DNA from: Sheuella amnicola
Lineage (GTDB): Bacteria > Pseudomonadota > Gammaproteobacteria > Burkholderiales > Burkholderiaceae_B
Assembly: GCF_010499255.1 (NCBI RefSeq)
Contig: NZ_JAAGRN010000001.1
Span: 124,001-188,000, forward strand
DNA length: 64,000 nt
Direction of reading: 5' to 3'
The notes under the pieces were generated by a model that was not told where the DNA came from, searched no databases, and was given only the letters and a program-made list of their open reading frames with translations. A program made the position numbers and the translations under genes. Each line of letters opens with the position of its first letter. Position 1 is the stretch's first letter. Of the stretch, positions 62,073-64,000 are shown one piece after another.

Positions 62073-62894
62073 ATGCAGTCTGATTCGCATCGAATCGATC
62101 AGGCGTCATTGGCCGCGTTGCCCAGAAGTCCGGGTGTATATATTTTTAAAGGCGAAGGGACACTGCCGCTTTATATAGGCAAAAGCATCGATATTCGTAC
62201 CCGAGTGCATTCGCATCTGCGAGCCAGGGATGAAGTGCGAATGATTGCGCAGTCCCGTAAAGTTGAATTTATCGAAACGGCTGGTGAAATCGGAGCCTTG
62301 CTACTTGAAGCACGATTGATCAAGCAGCAAAGTCCTTTGTTCAATATACGATTGCGTCGTTTACGCAATCTTTGTTCAATCCGACTATCAAAACACTCCG
62401 ATTTTTCAGTCACCCCTGAAATTGTCTCCGGTCATGACGTCTGTCCAGGTGAAGCTGAAAATCTTTACGGGCTTTTCGGCTCAGTGCATGCCGCTCAAAA
62501 AAAACTTCGCGAATTAGCCGGAATCCACCGGTTGTGCCTTGGACTGATCGGACTGGAAAAAATCGGTAAGCGCGGATGCTTTGGCCTGCAAATCAAGACT
62601 TGTTTAGGTGCATGCGTGGGACAGGTGGATAGAAGCGAACATGATCTCAGGTTGTTGAATGCCCTGGATGCGTTGCGTGTTCATGCCTGGCCTTATCGCG
62701 GCGCAGTGGATCTGATTGAGCAACAAGGCGACTGGATTCAAAAACACCGAGTGCAGAATTGGCGGTACTTGAGCACATGGTGTTCGAAGACGAATCAGCG
62801 CACCCAATTCGAGCAACACGAGTTCGACTTGGATACTTACAAAATTCTGGTGAAACCTGTCATGCTAGGTACGGTTCGCATTGATCAGATATAA
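62073..62894 (+). CDS. cho: Cho-like UvrC-homologous excision-repair endonuclease
   Basis: About 273 residues. The N-terminal GIY-YIG nuclease domain is PGVYIFKGEGTLPLYIGKSIDIRTRVHSH, followed by EIGALLLEARLIKQQSPLFNIRLR. The UvrC-like Cys-containing segment GIHRLCLGLIGLEKIGKRGCF..CLGACVGQ resembles the cluster-type cysteines of UvrC/Cho. The C-terminal UvrC endonuclease V half is absent, as in Cho, which makes the 3' incision at bulky lesions. ATG at 62073 was chosen; TTG at 62040 in frame would overlap the lipocalin. Its end overlaps the convergent alr by 10 bp. It extends the light unit with nucleotide-excision repair. Confidence 0.87.
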   Translation: MQSDSHRIDQASLAALPRSPGVYIFKGEGTLPLYIGKSIDIRTRVHSHLRARDEVRMIAQSRKVEFIETAGEIGALLLEARLIKQQSPLFNIRLRRLRNLCSIRLSKHSDFSVTPEIVSGHDVCPGEAENLYGLFGSVHAAQKKLRELAGIHRLCLGLIGLEKIGKRGCFGLQIKTCLGACVGQVDRSEHDLRLLNALDALRVHAWPYRGAVDLIEQQGDWIQKHRVQNWRYLSTWCSKTNQRTQFEQHEFDLDTYKILVKPVMLGTVRIDQI

Positions 62895-63949
62895 ATCTTT
62901 GGAACCCGTTTCAAGTTGCACAGCGGTTCGTAAGAAATAGTCCCTGCCTTTTGTGCCACGTCATTAATATCGACGAGCGGCCCCCAGCATTCGACCGAAC
63001 TACCGATTCCTGCTTGAGGCAGATCTGTCAGGTCGATAGTCAACATATCCATTGAAATGCGCCCGATTGTGCGGGTGAGTTGTCCATCCACGGCAATAGG
63101 GGTGCCGGTCGGCGCTGTTCGAGGATAGCCATCTGCATAGCCGATGGCTACCAGCCCTACGCGAGTCGATTTTTCTGCAGTAAACGTTGCCGCATACCCC
63201 AAGGATTGTCCGGGCATGAGCGTTCTTATGGCAAAAACTTGACTCTGCAATGTCATGACCGCTTTGAGTCCGTGGTTTCTGTTGGGCATGGGGTCCGCAC
63301 CGTAAAGCAAAATCCCCGGGCGAGCCCAGTCTCGATGCGCCTTGGGCCATGCAAGAATTCCGCCCGAGTTCGCCAGGCTGCGATCTCCCGGTAAACCAGC
63401 TGTGGCAATATCAAAAACCTCGATCTGGTTTTGAGTCATTTTGTTGTCCGGCTCGTCGGCGCAGGCAAAATGACTCATGAAGGTGATTTGCCCGACTCCG
63501 GGGCAAGCCTTGAGGCGGGCATAGACAGCTTTGACCAAGTCGGGTTCGAAGCCGGCTCGATGCATACCCGAATCCACTTTGAGCCAGACGTTCAGAGCGC
63601 CGGGCCTGGTTTGAGTGTTTTCGATTGCAGTCAGTTGAGAGTCCTGATGGACAACAATCCACAAATCGTGGGCTATTGCCGCATCCAGATCCTGTTGATC
63701 AAAGCACCCCTCAAGAACCAGGATCGGATTGGATATGCCCTGTGTCCTGAGCTCAATGGCTTCAGCCACAAACGCGACCGCAAATCCATCAGCATCATCG
63801 GTAAGCGCTTTGGCGCAAGCTACCGCACCATGGCCATAGGCGTTGGCCTTCAATACGGCCAGCGCACGACCCCCATGCATTGATCTGGCTAATTTGTAAT
63901 TGTGGCGTAGTGCCGATAGATCGATCAGTGCACGGGATGGTCTTGTCAT
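62885..63949 (-). CDS. alr: Alanine racemase
   Basis: PLP enzyme of 354 residues that makes D-alanine for peptidoglycan. The PLP lysine is in LAVLKANAYGHGAVA near residue 34. The rest of the fold includes LKVDSGMHRAGF, SHFACADEPDN, NSGGILAWP, ARPGILLYG, and the second-subunit catalytic Tyr in SLGYAATFTAE. C-terminal beta domain ISMDMLTIDLTDLP. It converges with cho with 10 bp of overlap. Only 51 bases remain upstream inside the window, without a clear promoter. Whether it is the biosynthetic (alr) or catabolic (dadX) form cannot be told; the general symbol is used. Confidence 0.92.
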   Translation of the reverse strand: MTRPSRALIDLSALRHNYKLARSMHGGRALAVLKANAYGHGAVACAKALTDDADGFAVAFVAEAIELRTQGISNPILVLEGCFDQQDLDAAIAHDLWIVVHQDSQLTAIENTQTRPGALNVWLKVDSGMHRAGFEPDLVKAVYARLKACPGVGQITFMSHFACADEPDNKMTQNQIEVFDIATAGLPGDRSLANSGGILAWPKAHRDWARPGILLYGADPMPNRNHGLKAVMTLQSQVFAIRTLMPGQSLGYAATFTAEKSTRVGLVAIGYADGYPRTAPTGTPIAVDGQLTRTIGRISMDMLTIDLTDLPQAGIGSSVECWGPLVDINDVAQKAGTISYEPLCNLKRVPKIYI

Positions 63950-64000
63950 GCGTGTGAAGTAGCGGTTTGTTTACCGAAGGAAGGTGCCGTTTTCTTATAA

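Noticed and set aside
1-64000. CRISPR arrays, tRNA/rRNA genes, insertion sequences, prophage or toxin-antitoxin genes
   Set aside because: None could be seen: no regularly spaced repeats, no transposase or integrase frames, and all intergenic gaps are under 300 bp and carry no tRNA-like cloverleaf that I could recognise.

Overview
The window reads as a chromosomal segment of a betaproteobacterium of the order Burkholderiales, most likely an Alcaligenaceae relative. This is inferred from gene content: four Bug-type (TctC) solute-binding proteins, the ribF-ileS pair, a purN / RsmB-type methyltransferase / desaturase / uvrD run, NodT-type outer-membrane factors and two RND pumps. Base composition looks moderate (about half G+C by eye, not computed). 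No rRNA, tRNA, CRISPR array, insertion sequence or prophage gene was found. Genes are packed tightly, often with 4-11 bp overlaps, and no gene-free stretch exceeds 300 bases.

Layout. 1-9039: housekeeping and repair (ileS 5' part, ribF, purN, RNA m5C methyltransferase, fatty-acid desaturase, uvrD, alkB). 9174-12273: Sfp-type phosphopantetheinyl transferase with an MFS exporter, then a J-domain protein. 12372-18278: heavy-metal-type RND efflux operon (minus strand). 18543-23188: TPP enzyme, zinc dehydrogenase, SDR and Bug protein, probably one catabolic operon. 23299-30206: aspA, SMR exporter, pdxH, LysR/azoR/pirin, HMG-CoA-lyase-like enzyme, CDF metal exporter. 30345-38354: DadA-like oxidases, a 2-hydroxyacid dehydrogenase, an amidase and three Bug proteins. 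38449-45744: HAE1-type RND multidrug operon followed by a cysteine-free carboxymuconolactone-decarboxylase-like protein and an L,D-transpeptidase. 45750-50068: acyl-CoA synthetase / thiolase / SDR operon and a GST. 50100-62894: a light and stress island. 62885-63949: alanine racemase.

The most interesting region is the light island. At 60465 lies a MerR-type regulator with a B12-binding domain. It carries the Wx9EH motif and the cobalamin-ligand histidine of CarH/LitR photoreceptors. Divergent from it runs a nine-gene minus-strand operon: FAD oxidoreductase, DUF1365, Cfa-like methyltransferase, chalcone-isomerase-like protein, GPH/MFS transporter, DUF3833 lipoprotein, SDR, NTF2-like protein and an iron-sulfur photolyase. 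Behind the regulator, on the plus strand, follow a lipocalin and a Cho-type UvrC-like nuclease. The 104-bp gap between the two units holds a good sigma70 promoter overlapped by repeats of GACAAA/TTTGTC, which fits a dark repressor released by light. The predicted output is membrane-lipid modification plus DNA photodamage repair. Individual parts of this arrangement are known from other bacteria; the combination with cho and a lipocalin behind the photoreceptor deserves a closer look.
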